Assembly: GCA_947500505.1 (NCBI GenBank)
Contig: CANMSL010000011.1
Coordinates: 1-64,000, forward strand
From: an uncultured Aquimarina sp.
Lineage (GTDB): Bacteria; Bacteroidota; Bacteroidia; Flavobacteriales; Flavobacteriaceae
DNA length: 64,000 nt
Reading direction: 5' to 3'
Position numbers and translations under genes: made by a program. The notes below the pieces were generated by a model. That model was not told the DNA's origin. It was given only the letters and a program-made list of their open reading frames with translations, and did not search any database. Below are positions 43,359 through 52,121 of the stretch, in pieces (position 1 is the first letter of the stretch; the number at the start of each line of letters is the position of its first letter).

Positions 43359-43445
43359 CTATCTATAACGTCTTTTGTTGTTCCAGATATTTCCGTTTGT
43401 GTTGTTCAATTTTTTAGTAATTTGATTGTTGTCTAAAGTTCTCAT
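43359..43445 (-). CDS. Micro-ORF B, 28 residues, chimeric copy (MRTL family)
   Basis: Product MRTLDNNQITKKLNNTNG then NIWNNKRRYR. Codons 1-12 are identical to copy C, and codons 16-29 including the stop are identical to copy A. With the duplicated leader-repeat block, this shows an unequal crossover between C and A within codons 13-15 that kept the reading frame. Only codon 13 (TTG) is unique. Confidence 0.6.
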   Translation of the reverse strand: MRTLDNNQITKKLNNTNGNIWNNKRRYR

Positions 43446-43491
43446 AATTTTTGTTTTTTGATTGATTGAATTGATTATTGGATTTTCAGAA

Positions 43492-43644
43492 GCCGTCAAA
43501 TTGAGTGATTTTTCATAGTGAAACGAAGAAAAATTGTATCGAAATTAGGCTTTTGTTTAAAAATTACTTGCCTGCTCGCCATCCGACAGGTAGGCTGGTT
43601 TTCGATACATTCTGATACGAGATCGGGACACTAAAACTGACGTA
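43492..43644. repeat. Palindromic repeat within the micro-ORF array (second)
   Basis: Matches 43178-43330 base for base as far as I can read, at a distance of 314 bases, marking a recent tandem duplication. Confidence 0.7.
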
Positions 43645-43679
43645 ATTTTTATCTTGACTTGACTTGACTTGGAATTAAA

Positions 43680-43766
43680 CTATCTATAACGTCTTTTGTT
43701 GTTCCAGATATTTCCGTTTGTATTGTTTAATTTTTTAGTGATTTGATTACTGTCTAATGTTCTCAT
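43680..43766 (-). CDS. Micro-ORF A, 28 residues (MRTL family)
   Basis: Product MRTLDSNQITKKLNNTNG then NIWNNKRRYR. It is the first copy in transcription order on the minus strand, with leader CAAAACAATAGAAATT. The 281 bases from here to the next gene (43767-44047) show no repeat or frame of note. Confidence 0.55.
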   Translation of the reverse strand: MRTLDSNQITKKLNNTNGNIWNNKRRYR

Positions 43767-44047
43767 AATTTCTATTGTTTTGATTGTTGTATACTTACTA
43801 GACGCCGATGTTTGAATTTTGTTACAGTACTATGTATAAAAAGGTACTATTTTAACATATTTTAACTAAAATACTGGGGTTTTGAGATGTTTTTTGGGAA
43901 AATTAAAGGGGATTAGATGGTGTTTTTTTGGAAATAGAATGGTAAAAAGTTGAACATATTTCTACTGTTAGTGTTACATAAACTGACCAACTTTGTATAC
44001 TGTAAAATCCACAAACATTTGTCTTTACATAGCAATTCCATAAAAAT

Positions 44048-45298
44048 TTATTTATTGTAAGGACGTTCGTTAATCCAGTTAAAACCACGAGAGTTTAAAT
44101 TAAATTTTTCATGATTTTTTCTAGAGAATATAATATGTAATGTATCAGTTTCTATAATTCCATCGAGTTGAAGAAATTCTGAATTTGGATTCTTATAATT
44201 GAAATTATACTCTTCGGATTCAGCATCTTTTTTATGAATCATTATTCTTTGAGATGTCGAATCGGTTATAAATTTATATTGATATTTTTGATCATTCATT
44301 GTTTTTACAGTCGCTTCATCTTTTAGATCAACGATAAGATAACGCCATCTATAACCGTCCGTAATTAAGGGTTGGAGCGTGTCTCCATTTTTTACAAAGT
44401 AGGACGCTTCCCAAATACCATAAAGTAATGGTTTTTTTCTGTTGTTTCCTCTATGACTTTCAGTTGTATAAAAATTAAATGAAATAAAACTAACAAGAAA
44501 AAATAAGCCGATAGATTTAATCCAAAATATTGCTCTATGATATTTAACACCTTTAATGGGATGATAATAATGATATGCTTCTACAGCTTTATTTTTAATA
44601 AATACTTGTAAAAACCTGTGATCTGTTGTGAAAATAACTAAAGCCATGAGTACTAAATGAACTGAAAACAATTTAACAGGAATATCATAACAGAAATTCA
44701 TCATAGCAACTTGGGTCATTACACCAATAATTATAAATGAACCAAGTGTTTGTGTTCGTCTAGGGATTAAGAGTAAACCACCAAGTACTTCCGTAAGGCC
44801 GACAAACACATTAAAGCCTTTTGAAAAACCCATATAGGTCCAAGCTAATCCCATGGGTGAAAAATCACCTAAAGGATCAAGCAAGTGTGTCAATGAAGCC
44901 GATGGAAATTGAAGTTTAAAAACCTTCACAAAGCCATAAAGAAGCATTGCAGCCACTAAAACAACACGCAGAAATACTAAAAACCAATATAAAAGCTTGT
45001 TGTAACTCTTACGGTTTCGGTCTACAATACTCCAAATAATACTGGTTATTGCGGTTAGAATTACAGTTACAAATAATGTTAAATATGCAAAAGTGTGATC
45101 TCCACTACCATTACCACTTACCTCATATTCGTAATTTATTTCAAAAATTGTTTTACCAATCCATCTGAATGGTGTTTCAAAAAGTGAACTCAACACCACG
45201 AGAAGTACATAGAGCGTAAAGTAAGTAAATATCGTTCTAAATAGTATTTTGCTTAATGGACTCCAGTGTTCTCTATATTCTTGTGTCAATAGCTTCAT
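44048..45298 (-). CDS. DoxX-like membrane protein with C-terminal extracytoplasmic domain
   Basis: A 416-residue protein with about eight helices between residues 20 and 290, including a DoxX-like block (GLAWTYMGFSKGFNVFVGLTEVLGGLLLI) and a following PVKLFSVHLVLMALVIF helix. The last about 120 residues are soluble and beta-rich. Such DoxX-type proteins are common in Bacteroidota, with no established function; redox partnership has been suggested for related families. It stands alone. Confidence 0.7.
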   Translation of the reverse strand: MKLLTQEYREHWSPLSKILFRTIFTYFTLYVLLVVLSSLFETPFRWIGKTIFEINYEYEVSGNGSGDHTFAYLTLFVTVILTAITSIIWSIVDRNRKSYNKLLYWFLVFLRVVLVAAMLLYGFVKVFKLQFPSASLTHLLDPLGDFSPMGLAWTYMGFSKGFNVFVGLTEVLGGLLLIPRRTQTLGSFIIIGVMTQVAMMNFCYDIPVKLFSVHLVLMALVIFTTDHRFLQVFIKNKAVEAYHYYHPIKGVKYHRAIFWIKSIGLFFLVSFISFNFYTTESHRGNNRKKPLLYGIWEASYFVKNGDTLQPLITDGYRWRYLIVDLKDEATVKTMNDQKYQYKFITDSTSQRIMIHKKDAESEEYNFNYKNPNSEFLQLDGIIETDTLHIIFSRKNHEKFNLNSRGFNWINERPYNK

Positions 45299-45455
45299 AT
45301 AGAATTAGTAACGAAACAGAATGATTAGTTACTAAATTCAGGAATGTTTTTGTAAAAAAGAAATATTTTTACTTTTTTCAAATGGATGTCTTTTTACCTT
45401 GCTATCTTGTATACAACGTCTTTTATAGGTTGAGATTTCCTGTTACCTGCAGGAC

Positions 45456-45980
45456 TTAATTTGGATCATATTTTTGACCGTTGATGAATATTTCACCTCC
45501 GAGTTCTTCTACATCATATCCAATCCATTCAGCATCTCTTTTTTTCCAAAGTTCTCTATGTTTTTGGGTAGTCAAAACCGTATCTACTGTAATACCATCT
45601 CTTTGAAACATCAAACGTTCCCATTTTTGAAATGTATATACATAAATGCTATCTATAGATACAAAGTCAATGCTATCAATAATCATAGAATTGTTCAAAG
45701 TGGTATCTATTATTGACCAATCGCGTAGTGCAAATTCTCTTTGTTGTTCTCGTGATATTTGACTGCCATTTTCATCATATATTACAAAATCTTGGGGCAT
45801 TTTTTTCATATATAAATCAATATTCTTTGTGCTAACCGCTAATATGAGAGTATCAATTTCTTTTTGGATTTGAGCTGTAATATAGCTTTTCTCGGATTTT
45901 GAATAACCTGATTGGATGGTTTTCTTACACTGAAAGCATGTCAGAATTATGAGTATCAGAAGTAACAATTTAGTTTTCAT
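45456..45980 (-). CDS. Hypothetical lipoprotein, NTF2/SnoaL-like
   Basis: A 174-residue lipoprotein (lipobox LTCFQC) followed by an alpha+beta domain with the look of an NTF2-like fold (NIDLYMKKMPQDFVIYDENG, then strands HRELWKKRDAEWIGYD). Members of this broad group often bind small ligands or act as folding modules. No catalytic residues can be identified, and the neighbours give no clue. Confidence 0.55.
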   Translation of the reverse strand: MKTKLLLLILIILTCFQCKKTIQSGYSKSEKSYITAQIQKEIDTLILAVSTKNIDLYMKKMPQDFVIYDENGSQISREQQREFALRDWSIIDTTLNNSMIIDSIDFVSIDSIYVYTFQKWERLMFQRDGITVDTVLTTQKHRELWKKRDAEWIGYDVEELGGEIFINGQKYDPN

Positions 45981-46098
45981 GTGCTATATGTTTAATGTCG
46001 ATCGCCTCTTTTATAAGTAGCTGGTAGTTTCTATTCACAAACCTTTCGGTTTTTACTGATTTTTACTTTATACTTTCATTTTATGAGGTAAACCAATT

Positions 46099-47169
46099 TT
46101 ACCAAGGTCCATTCTTTGTAACATTAATAAATTTTCCATTTTCTAATCTGAAAGCACCGCCAAACCCAACGAACCAAAGTCTATTCTGTTGGTCTTTAAA
46201 TATTTGAAAAACTACTGGACCTTTGTTATTTTCTGCTTTTTTGTATTCAATCAATATTCCTTTGTTATACGTATACAAGGAATGCTGATTTGAAACAAAC
46301 CATAGGTTACCATCTTTATCTTGGGCTATACTTCCTACCCCTTTTCCTGTTTCAATTTTTCCTTTTGTAATATTTTTTGCCTTACCATTTGTTATATTAT
46401 ATAGTCCAATTTTTGTTGAGACCCATAATTCACCATTTTTATCTTCGAATATTTCATTGACAAAATTCGTTTGAATTCCTACTTCTTTAGAAACATTTGT
46501 AAGTGAATTATTGGCGTATGAAAAAAGCCCAGCATTTGAACTAAACCATAATGTGCCTTTACTGTCTTCGAAAATACTATGGACCATTTTTGTGCTAGAA
46601 ATACCTAAAGTAGCGTCTATTTTTCCTTCAGGAAGAACAAATTCCGTAAACTTTTGACCGTTAAAAATACAAACACCATCTATAGTTCCAACCCATATTT
46701 TGCCATTTTTATCGGCAGCAATAGACCAAACATCATTACTGATTAATCCATCTGATTCATAATAATTTGTCACAGTATTTCCGTCAATACTACTTATACC
46801 ATCTGTATGGCCTAACCATATTTTCCCGTCATTGCCTTCCGCAATGTCTTTTATTGTAACCCTTTTTCCTGATTTACTTCTTATACTATCAATATGAGTA
46901 AGCGAATTATGAGAAAATCTAAAAGCACCTCCTTCTCCTCCAAACCAAATGTCACCTTTGCTATCTTGAAATATAGTTCTGACGACTTGACTTATTTGAT
47001 TGTTGAAATCCGAAAAAAAAGAGTATTCTTCGTTTTTAGTATTTGATGTATTCTTCTCAAATTTCTTTACTGATGTTGTAGGTTGTAACTCGTTCTTGTT
47101 TTTTTGTCCATTACAAGAATTTAAAATAAGCGACACCGCTAAGACCATAAATAATTTAATTTTTATCAT
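46099..47169 (-). CDS. Two-component-regulator-type propeller lipoprotein
   Basis: A 356-residue lipoprotein (lipobox LILNSC) made of repeated propeller blades with the Reg_prop signature, for example IFQDSKGDIWFGGEGG, IAADKNGKIWVGTIDG, IFEDSKGTLWFSSNAG and IFEDKNGELWVSTKIG. There are about seven blades, enough for one propeller. Unlike hybrid two-component proteins it has no membrane-spanning kinase part, so it is likely a free-standing surface sensor or binding protein. Confidence 0.8.
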   Translation of the reverse strand: MIKIKLFMVLAVSLILNSCNGQKNKNELQPTTSVKKFEKNTSNTKNEEYSFFSDFNNQISQVVRTIFQDSKGDIWFGGEGGAFRFSHNSLTHIDSIRSKSGKRVTIKDIAEGNDGKIWLGHTDGISSIDGNTVTNYYESDGLISNDVWSIAADKNGKIWVGTIDGVCIFNGQKFTEFVLPEGKIDATLGISSTKMVHSIFEDSKGTLWFSSNAGLFSYANNSLTNVSKEVGIQTNFVNEIFEDKNGELWVSTKIGLYNITNGKAKNITKGKIETGKGVGSIAQDKDGNLWFVSNQHSLYTYNKGILIEYKKAENNKGPVVFQIFKDQQNRLWFVGFGGAFRLENGKFINVTKNGPW

Positions 47170-47367
47170 CAGTGTTTTTTATTTGGTATTATGATGCATA
47201 ATGTTTCATATATCTGTCTTAGCAGAGCAAAATGCTACCCTGCTTTTGGATTTTTCTGCGTATTGGTGCTAACTTTTCTATTCTGCAAGCATTGCGCCTT
47301 CATAAATATACAACAACCAATCGATTGATCACTTTAATGCTATGATCACATATGTTGTTGTTAATTT

Positions 47368-47989
47368 TTACTTATCAGGTTTCGTTAAAGTCAAAAACTC
47401 TAGATAATCGTCAATTTTTTCGTCAGCCTTAGGTCGTCGGTCAATATGAGATTGATAAGCTTGCATATTTGGTGTCCAATCAAAATATACCCCAGCGCTA
47501 TTATTATTTATTTCGACAGATTGATCTTTTGTCAGATGTAATTTTTGTTCATAGATTTTTTTCGGCTTTCGATCTACTACTTCAACATAAACTTCCAAAT
47601 CATAATTTCCTTCGATAAATTTAAAGTTTGAATTACTTTTTGGCAGTAAGAAATGATGATTGCTTGATATTCCAGATTTATCAATAAATAAGCCGCTACC
47701 TCTAACTAATCCATTATCATCATAAACCCAGATATTAAAAGTTTGATTAATGTTCTTTCCAATGAGTTTGATATGCATATTCTGAATGTAAACACCTCTT
47801 AGAGAAGTGCTGTAAAGAAGTGTTCTAATGAATATTTTTTTTTTGGTAATTTCCAACTCCATCAGGTCCGAAAAAAATAACAGATGGCTTAGTCATTTTT
47901 ACATTACCTTTTTTAACTCTAGTCAACCAAAAGGTAATTGTGGACATTGTTATCGCTATTATTGAAATTGTCAACGAGATATACTCCAT
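47368..47989 (-). pseudogene. Frameshifted gene for a membrane-anchored hypothetical protein
   Basis: The visible frame (47368-47862, 164 residues, starting MELEITKKKIFIRTLLYSTS) lacks its N-terminus. A second frame upstream, from ATG 47989, encodes an anchor helix (EYISLTISIIAITMSTITFW) followed by KPSVIFFGPDGVGNYQ. The two frames meet at a run of ten A residues; nine would fuse them as GNYQKKIFIRTLLYSTS. The whole span is 3n+1 bases long. The fused product would be about 206 residues with an N-terminal helix and a beta-rich domain. Either a real frameshift or a homopolymer error. Confidence 0.55.
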
Positions 47990-48247
47990 TATTTTTTTAC
48001 TTAATTACCACGAACACGTTTATACACCTAATATTACGCATATTTCTCAGATATCCCAAGCTAACAATCTACAAACGTAAAATAAACGTTTTATGCTACA
48101 GCTAGATTTCAAAATATCTAAACTAACTAAAAATTCCCCAAATACGAAAACCTGGTTTTAATACTCCTTTTTAATACCTTTTTTAAATTATAATAGTTGA
48201 TCTGAATAACACCGTGAATTCCTACTACAAACAAGCATATCAAAACC

Positions 48248-48290
48248 TGATAAATATCATTTTTTAAGAAAATGTTCACACATACTTTTG
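48248..48290 (+). promoter_or_regulatory. FixK/FNR-like box plus consensus -7 element for the cco operon
   Basis: TGATAAATATCA (48248-48259) and TACTTTTG (48283-48290) with the first base 29.5 from the centre, 20 bases before ccoS. This is the promoter of the cbb3 oxidase. The rest of 47990-48309 shows nothing else. Confidence 0.7.
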
Positions 48291-48309
48291 GCATTTAATT
48301 AAATGCTAT

Positions 48310-48504
48310 ATGGGTGTTATTTATGTTTTGCTAACCATCAGTATCGTTGTAGCCATTGTGTTTTTTGTGGCTTTTATTCTTTCCGTAAAGAATGGTCAAT
48401 ATGATGATACCTATACACCATCTATCAGAATGCTTTTTGATGATGAACTGGTCAAGGAATCCAAAGAAAAATCTTCAGTACCCACTAAAAACAATCAAGT
48501 ATAA
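48310..48504 (+). CDS. ccoS: cbb3 oxidase assembly protein CcoS
   Basis: A 64-residue protein with one N-terminal helix (residues 4-25) and the CcoS pattern FILSVKNGQYDD...SIRMLFDDEL. CcoS is needed to insert cofactors into cbb3 oxidase. It is the first gene of the cco operon, 2 bases before ccoNO. Confidence 0.92.
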   Translation: MGVIYVLLTISIVVAIVFFVAFILSVKNGQYDDTYTPSIRMLFDDELVKESKEKSSVPTKNNQV

Positions 48505-48506
48505 CT

Positions 48507-50699
48507 ATGAAAATGGAACAATTCTATTACGATAACAAAATCGTAAAAAAATTCTTGTACGCCACACTCCTTTGGGGTATTGTAGGGATGTCAGTCGGAT
48601 TGCTGCTGGCATTTATGTTTTTATTTCCTAATCTTACCGATGGTATCTCGTGGTTGAGTTTTGGGCGTTTACGTCCTTTACACACCAATGCGGTAATTTT
48701 TGCTTTTGTAGGAAATGCGATATTTGCCGGAGTGTATTATTCTACCCAGCGATTGCTAAAAACACGAATGTTTAATGATACGCTTAGTAACATTAATTTT
48801 TGGTGTTGGCAGTTGATCATCGTAGGAGCGGCCATTACATTGCCGCTGGGATACACAAGTTCTAAAGAATATGCAGAGCTAGAATGGCCTTTTGATATCG
48901 CCATCGCAGTTATTTGGGTAGTTTTTGGTTGGAACCTGATTGGTACCATTCTAAAACGTAGACAGCGTCACCTGTATGTAGCGATTTGGTTTTACCTGGC
49001 GACAGTAGTAACGGTTGCCGTTCTACATATTTTTAATAGTTTGGCATTGCCTGTTAGTGCGCTAAAAAGTTATTCGGTATACGCAGGTGTTCAGGATGCT
49101 TTAGTACAATGGTGGTACGGACATAATGCAGTTGCATTCTTCCTGACTACTCCGTTCTTAGGATTGATGTATTATTTTGTTCCAAAAGCAGCAAATAGAC
49201 CTGTATATTCTTATCGATTATCGATTGTTCACTTTTGGTCCTTGATATTTATTTATATCTGGGCAGGACCACACCATTTATTATACTCTTCCTTACCAGA
49301 CTGGGCGCAAAACCTGGGAGTAGCATTCTCTATTATGTTAATCGCACCTTCTTGGGGTGGTATGATCAATGGATTGTTAACGTTGCGTGGCGCCTGGGAT
49401 AAAGTACGTACGGATCCGGTACTTAAATTTATGGTAGTTGCGATTACAGGATATGGTATGGCTACGTTTGAAGGACCTATGCTTTCTTTAAAAAATGTAA
49501 ACGCGATTGCACATTTTAGTGACTGGGTAATTGCTCACGTACACGTTGGTGCTTTAGCCTGGAATGGTTTCTTCACCTTTGGGATGGCGTATTGGTTAAT
49601 TCCGAAATTATTTAAAACCAAATTATGGTCTACGGGATTGGCAAATGCACATTTCTGGATCGGTACCTTGGGTATTATAATGTATGCCTTACCAATGTAT
49701 GTAGCAGGATTTGTTCAAGCTTCTATGTGGAAACAGTTTAATCCAGACGGAAGTTTAGTATATGGTAATTTCTTAGAAACTGTAAACGAAATTATCCCAA
49801 TGTACTGGATGCGTGCCATTGGTGGAAGTATGTTCATCTTTGGGATGTTTATCATGGTGTACAACGTAATTAAAACCATAAAAGCTGGAGCGACAGTTAC
49901 AGATGAGTTAGCAGAAGCTGCTCCGTTGACTAAAGTGACTAAACATAGAACAGCAAAAGAAGGATATCACACTTGGTTAGAAAGAAGACCTGTGAAGCTA
50001 ACGATATTTGCTACGATTGCAATTCTAATTGGTGGAGCCGTACAGATTGTACCAACGTTGATGATAGATTCTAATATTCCTACTATCACTAGTGTGAAAC
50101 CATATACACCATTAGAATTAGAAGGCAGGGATCTTTATATCAGAGAAAGCTGTGTATCGTGTCACTCTCAGATGATCAGACCTTTCCGAAGTGAAGTAGA
50201 ACGATATGGAGAATATTCTAAGGCAGGTGAATATGTATATGACCACCCTTTCCTTTGGGGAAGTAAACGTACCGGTCCTGATTTAATGCGAATTGGAGGT
50301 AAATACTCTGACAATTGGCATCTGAATCACTTCTATGATCCGCAAAGTACTTCTTCAGGTTCGATAATGCCGAGTTATAAATGGTTGCTTAAAAATGAAT
50401 TGGACCGATCTGATACAGAAACCAAAATGGAAGTGATGGTTGCTTTAGGAGTTCCTTATACTCCAGAAGAAATAGCCAAAGCGCAAAAATGGATGGACGA
50501 ACAGTCTACGCAGATTGAGAAAAATCTGTACGACGATCCGGATTTTGCAAAAACCTATGAAGCTGATAAAAAATATGCAAAAGAAAATGGATTGGATTTT
50601 ATTGAAATGAGAGATAGAGAAGTCATAGCCTTAATTGCATATATACAAAGATTAGGAACGGACATCAAAGTTAAAAACGAAACTGTAAGTTCAGAATAA
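48507..50699 (+). CDS. ccoN: cbb3 cytochrome oxidase subunits I and II, fused (CcoNO)
   Basis: A 730-residue fusion. Residues 1-480 are CcoN, with 12 helices and the heme/CuB histidine environment (HNAVAFFLTTPF, AGPHHLLYSSLPDWAQ, HFSDWVIAHVHVG). Residues about 500-730 are CcoO, a mono-heme cytochrome c with ESCVSCHSQMIRPF and the distal methionine context (GSIMPSY). Fused ccoNO is standard in Bacteroidota. It is the high-affinity terminal oxidase for microaerobic respiration. Codon MKMEQF at 48507 is the first Met, M3 also possible. Confidence 0.95.
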   Translation: MKMEQFYYDNKIVKKFLYATLLWGIVGMSVGLLLAFMFLFPNLTDGISWLSFGRLRPLHTNAVIFAFVGNAIFAGVYYSTQRLLKTRMFNDTLSNINFWCWQLIIVGAAITLPLGYTSSKEYAELEWPFDIAIAVIWVVFGWNLIGTILKRRQRHLYVAIWFYLATVVTVAVLHIFNSLALPVSALKSYSVYAGVQDALVQWWYGHNAVAFFLTTPFLGLMYYFVPKAANRPVYSYRLSIVHFWSLIFIYIWAGPHHLLYSSLPDWAQNLGVAFSIMLIAPSWGGMINGLLTLRGAWDKVRTDPVLKFMVVAITGYGMATFEGPMLSLKNVNAIAHFSDWVIAHVHVGALAWNGFFTFGMAYWLIPKLFKTKLWSTGLANAHFWIGTLGIIMYALPMYVAGFVQASMWKQFNPDGSLVYGNFLETVNEIIPMYWMRAIGGSMFIFGMFIMVYNVIKTIKAGATVTDELAEAAPLTKVTKHRTAKEGYHTWLERRPVKLTIFATIAILIGGAVQIVPTLMIDSNIPTITSVKPYTPLELEGRDLYIRESCVSCHSQMIRPFRSEVERYGEYSKAGEYVYDHPFLWGSKRTGPDLMRIGGKYSDNWHLNHFYDPQSTSSGSIMPSYKWLLKNELDRSDTETKMEVMVALGVPYTPEEIAKAQKWMDEQSTQIEKNLYDDPDFAKTYEADKKYAKENGLDFIEMRDREVIALIAYIQRLGTDIKVKNETVSSE

Positions 50700-50739
50700 T
50701 AAAGTCATACTAGAACATGATGACCAGGTTTCTGTCTAT

Positions 50740-50764
50740 TCGAGTCTGTCTCAGTCAGACTCGA
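50740..50764. repeat. Perfect hairpin inside the cco operon
   Basis: TCGAGTCTG (50740-50748) and CAGACTCGA (50756-50764) form a 9-base stem in the gap between ccoNO and ccoQ. It may be a REP-type remnant or an mRNA-processing hairpin. Confidence 0.6.
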
Positions 50765-50808
50765 TATGGCAGAGAAAGAAATTTTACAATTAGAAAACAC
50801 TATATACC

Positions 50809-51000
50809 ATGTTTAAATTCATAAAAGGACATTTGGAAAGTATAGAAGGTATAGAGATATATCCTATCATATCGCTACTCATATTTTTCATCTTTTTTAC
50901 CGCCTTATTCTGGTGGGTAATTTCAGCAAAAAAAGAACATATCAAAGAAGTAAGTGAGATTCCGCTTGATTCAGAAAACGAAAAAGAAGTAATACTATGA
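50809..51000 (+). CDS. ccoQ: CcoQ-like small membrane subunit
   Basis: A 63-residue protein with an amphipathic start, one transmembrane helix (ISLLIFFIFFTALFWWVISA) and an acidic tail. This is the Bacteroidota CcoQ/FixQ form. Overlaps ccoP by 4 bases (ATGA). Confidence 0.85.
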   Translation: MFKFIKGHLESIEGIEIYPIISLLIFFIFFTALFWWVISAKKEHIKEVSEIPLDSENEKEVIL

Positions 51001-51953
51001 GAAGTACAGTATCCTATATAAGAATCATTATTCTTTTATTAATAGCATATTTTTTAATAGAATGGGCTGTAGATTCGGGAGATGAATCAGCATTTGTTAC
51101 AGAACCACTTGCCTGGGGAATTTTGGGAATCGTTTTGTTGTTTTCGATCGCTATTGAGATTTGTGTGGAAGCATTGCGAAGTGTATTGTTTAAATCATTA
51201 AAACCCGAAGCCCAGGAACGCTATTTAGTAACGGAAAACGCTAAAAAAGAAAAGCAATTCCGGTGGATTAAGGATACCTATCTAAAATTATTGGATAGTA
51301 AACCTGTAGAAGAGGAGGGTGAGATTATTTTAGATCATAATTATGATGGTATTAAAGAGCTGGATAACAACCTTCCACCTTGGTGGGTATATGGTTTTTA
51401 TGCAACCATTTTATTTGGAGTGATTTACTTAGCACGTTTTCATGTGTTCAATGATTATACGCAGGCAGAAGAATATGAAACCGAAGTAGCTGAAGCATTG
51501 GTAGCCATAGAAGCTTATAAAAAAACAGCTAAAGATTTAGTGGATGTAAATACGGTAGTATTACTAACAGAAGCCTCAGATATTAGTGCCGGTAAAGCGA
51601 TTTTCGCCACTAATTGTGTGGCTTGCCACAAGGCAGATGGAGGAGGAGGTATCGGACCAAATCTAACAGATCCGAATTGGATTTTAGGTGGCGGAATCAA
51701 AAATGTATTTCAAACCATTTCTGAAGGAGGTCGAGATGGAAAAGGAATGGTAGCCTGGAAACAAACTTTGAAACCGGCAGAAATGGCACAAGTAGCTAGT
51801 TACGTAATCACATTAGGAGGAACTACTCCAGCAGAACCCAAAGAAGCGCAAGGTGAAATTTGGATCGATCCGGATGCTTCAAAAGAAGAGGTTCCGAAAG
51901 AAGAAATTCCCGAAACGGTTACAGATTCGACTGCTGTGTTGGTTAACAATTAA
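50997..51953 (+). CDS. ccoP: cbb3 oxidase subunit III (CcoP), single heme c visible
   Basis: A 318-residue membrane-bound cytochrome c. Two N-terminal helices (residues about 5-25 and 32-55), a CcoP_N-like third helix (PPWWVYGFYATILFGVIYLAR) and one heme c site CVACHKADGGGGIGPNL with a later methionine context (GKGMVAWK). Only one CxxCH is present, whereas proteobacterial CcoP has two. The C-terminus is acidic/proline-rich. It delivers electrons to CcoO. Followed by a repeat-containing gap before ccoG. Confidence 0.9.
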   Translation: MRSTVSYIRIIILLLIAYFLIEWAVDSGDESAFVTEPLAWGILGIVLLFSIAIEICVEALRSVLFKSLKPEAQERYLVTENAKKEKQFRWIKDTYLKLLDSKPVEEEGEIILDHNYDGIKELDNNLPPWWVYGFYATILFGVIYLARFHVFNDYTQAEEYETEVAEALVAIEAYKKTAKDLVDVNTVVLLTEASDISAGKAIFATNCVACHKADGGGGIGPNLTDPNWILGGGIKNVFQTISEGGRDGKGMVAWKQTLKPAEMAQVASYVITLGGTTPAEPKEAQGEIWIDPDASKEEVPKEEIPETVTDSTAVLVNN

Positions 51954-51998
51954 TGTAATAGAAATAAGTTTTTAACACCTTTAAACAAACAAACCAGC

Positions 51999-52070
51999 TG
52001 TCATCTTGAGCGGAGTCGAGAGATAAGAGAGAGTAGTACAAAAAACATCTCGAATCCGCTCGATGTGACA
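51999..52070. repeat. Inverted repeat in the ccoP-ccoG gap
   Basis: TGTCATCTTGAGCGGAGTC on the left, and TCCGCTCGATGTGACA on the right, with internal TCTCGA/TCGAGA words. It is the same word family as the other intergenic palindromes. Confidence 0.6.
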
Positions 52071-52121
52071 GAAGCGAAGGTGTCATAAATAATAACAATA
52101 AGTAATAGTAATCAATCCCAA

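Noticed and set aside
42675..43766. Micro-ORF array considered as a CRISPR array or plain satellite
   Set aside because: Repeat units are far too long, spacing is irregular, and variation between copies is concentrated at third codon positions, which points to coding.
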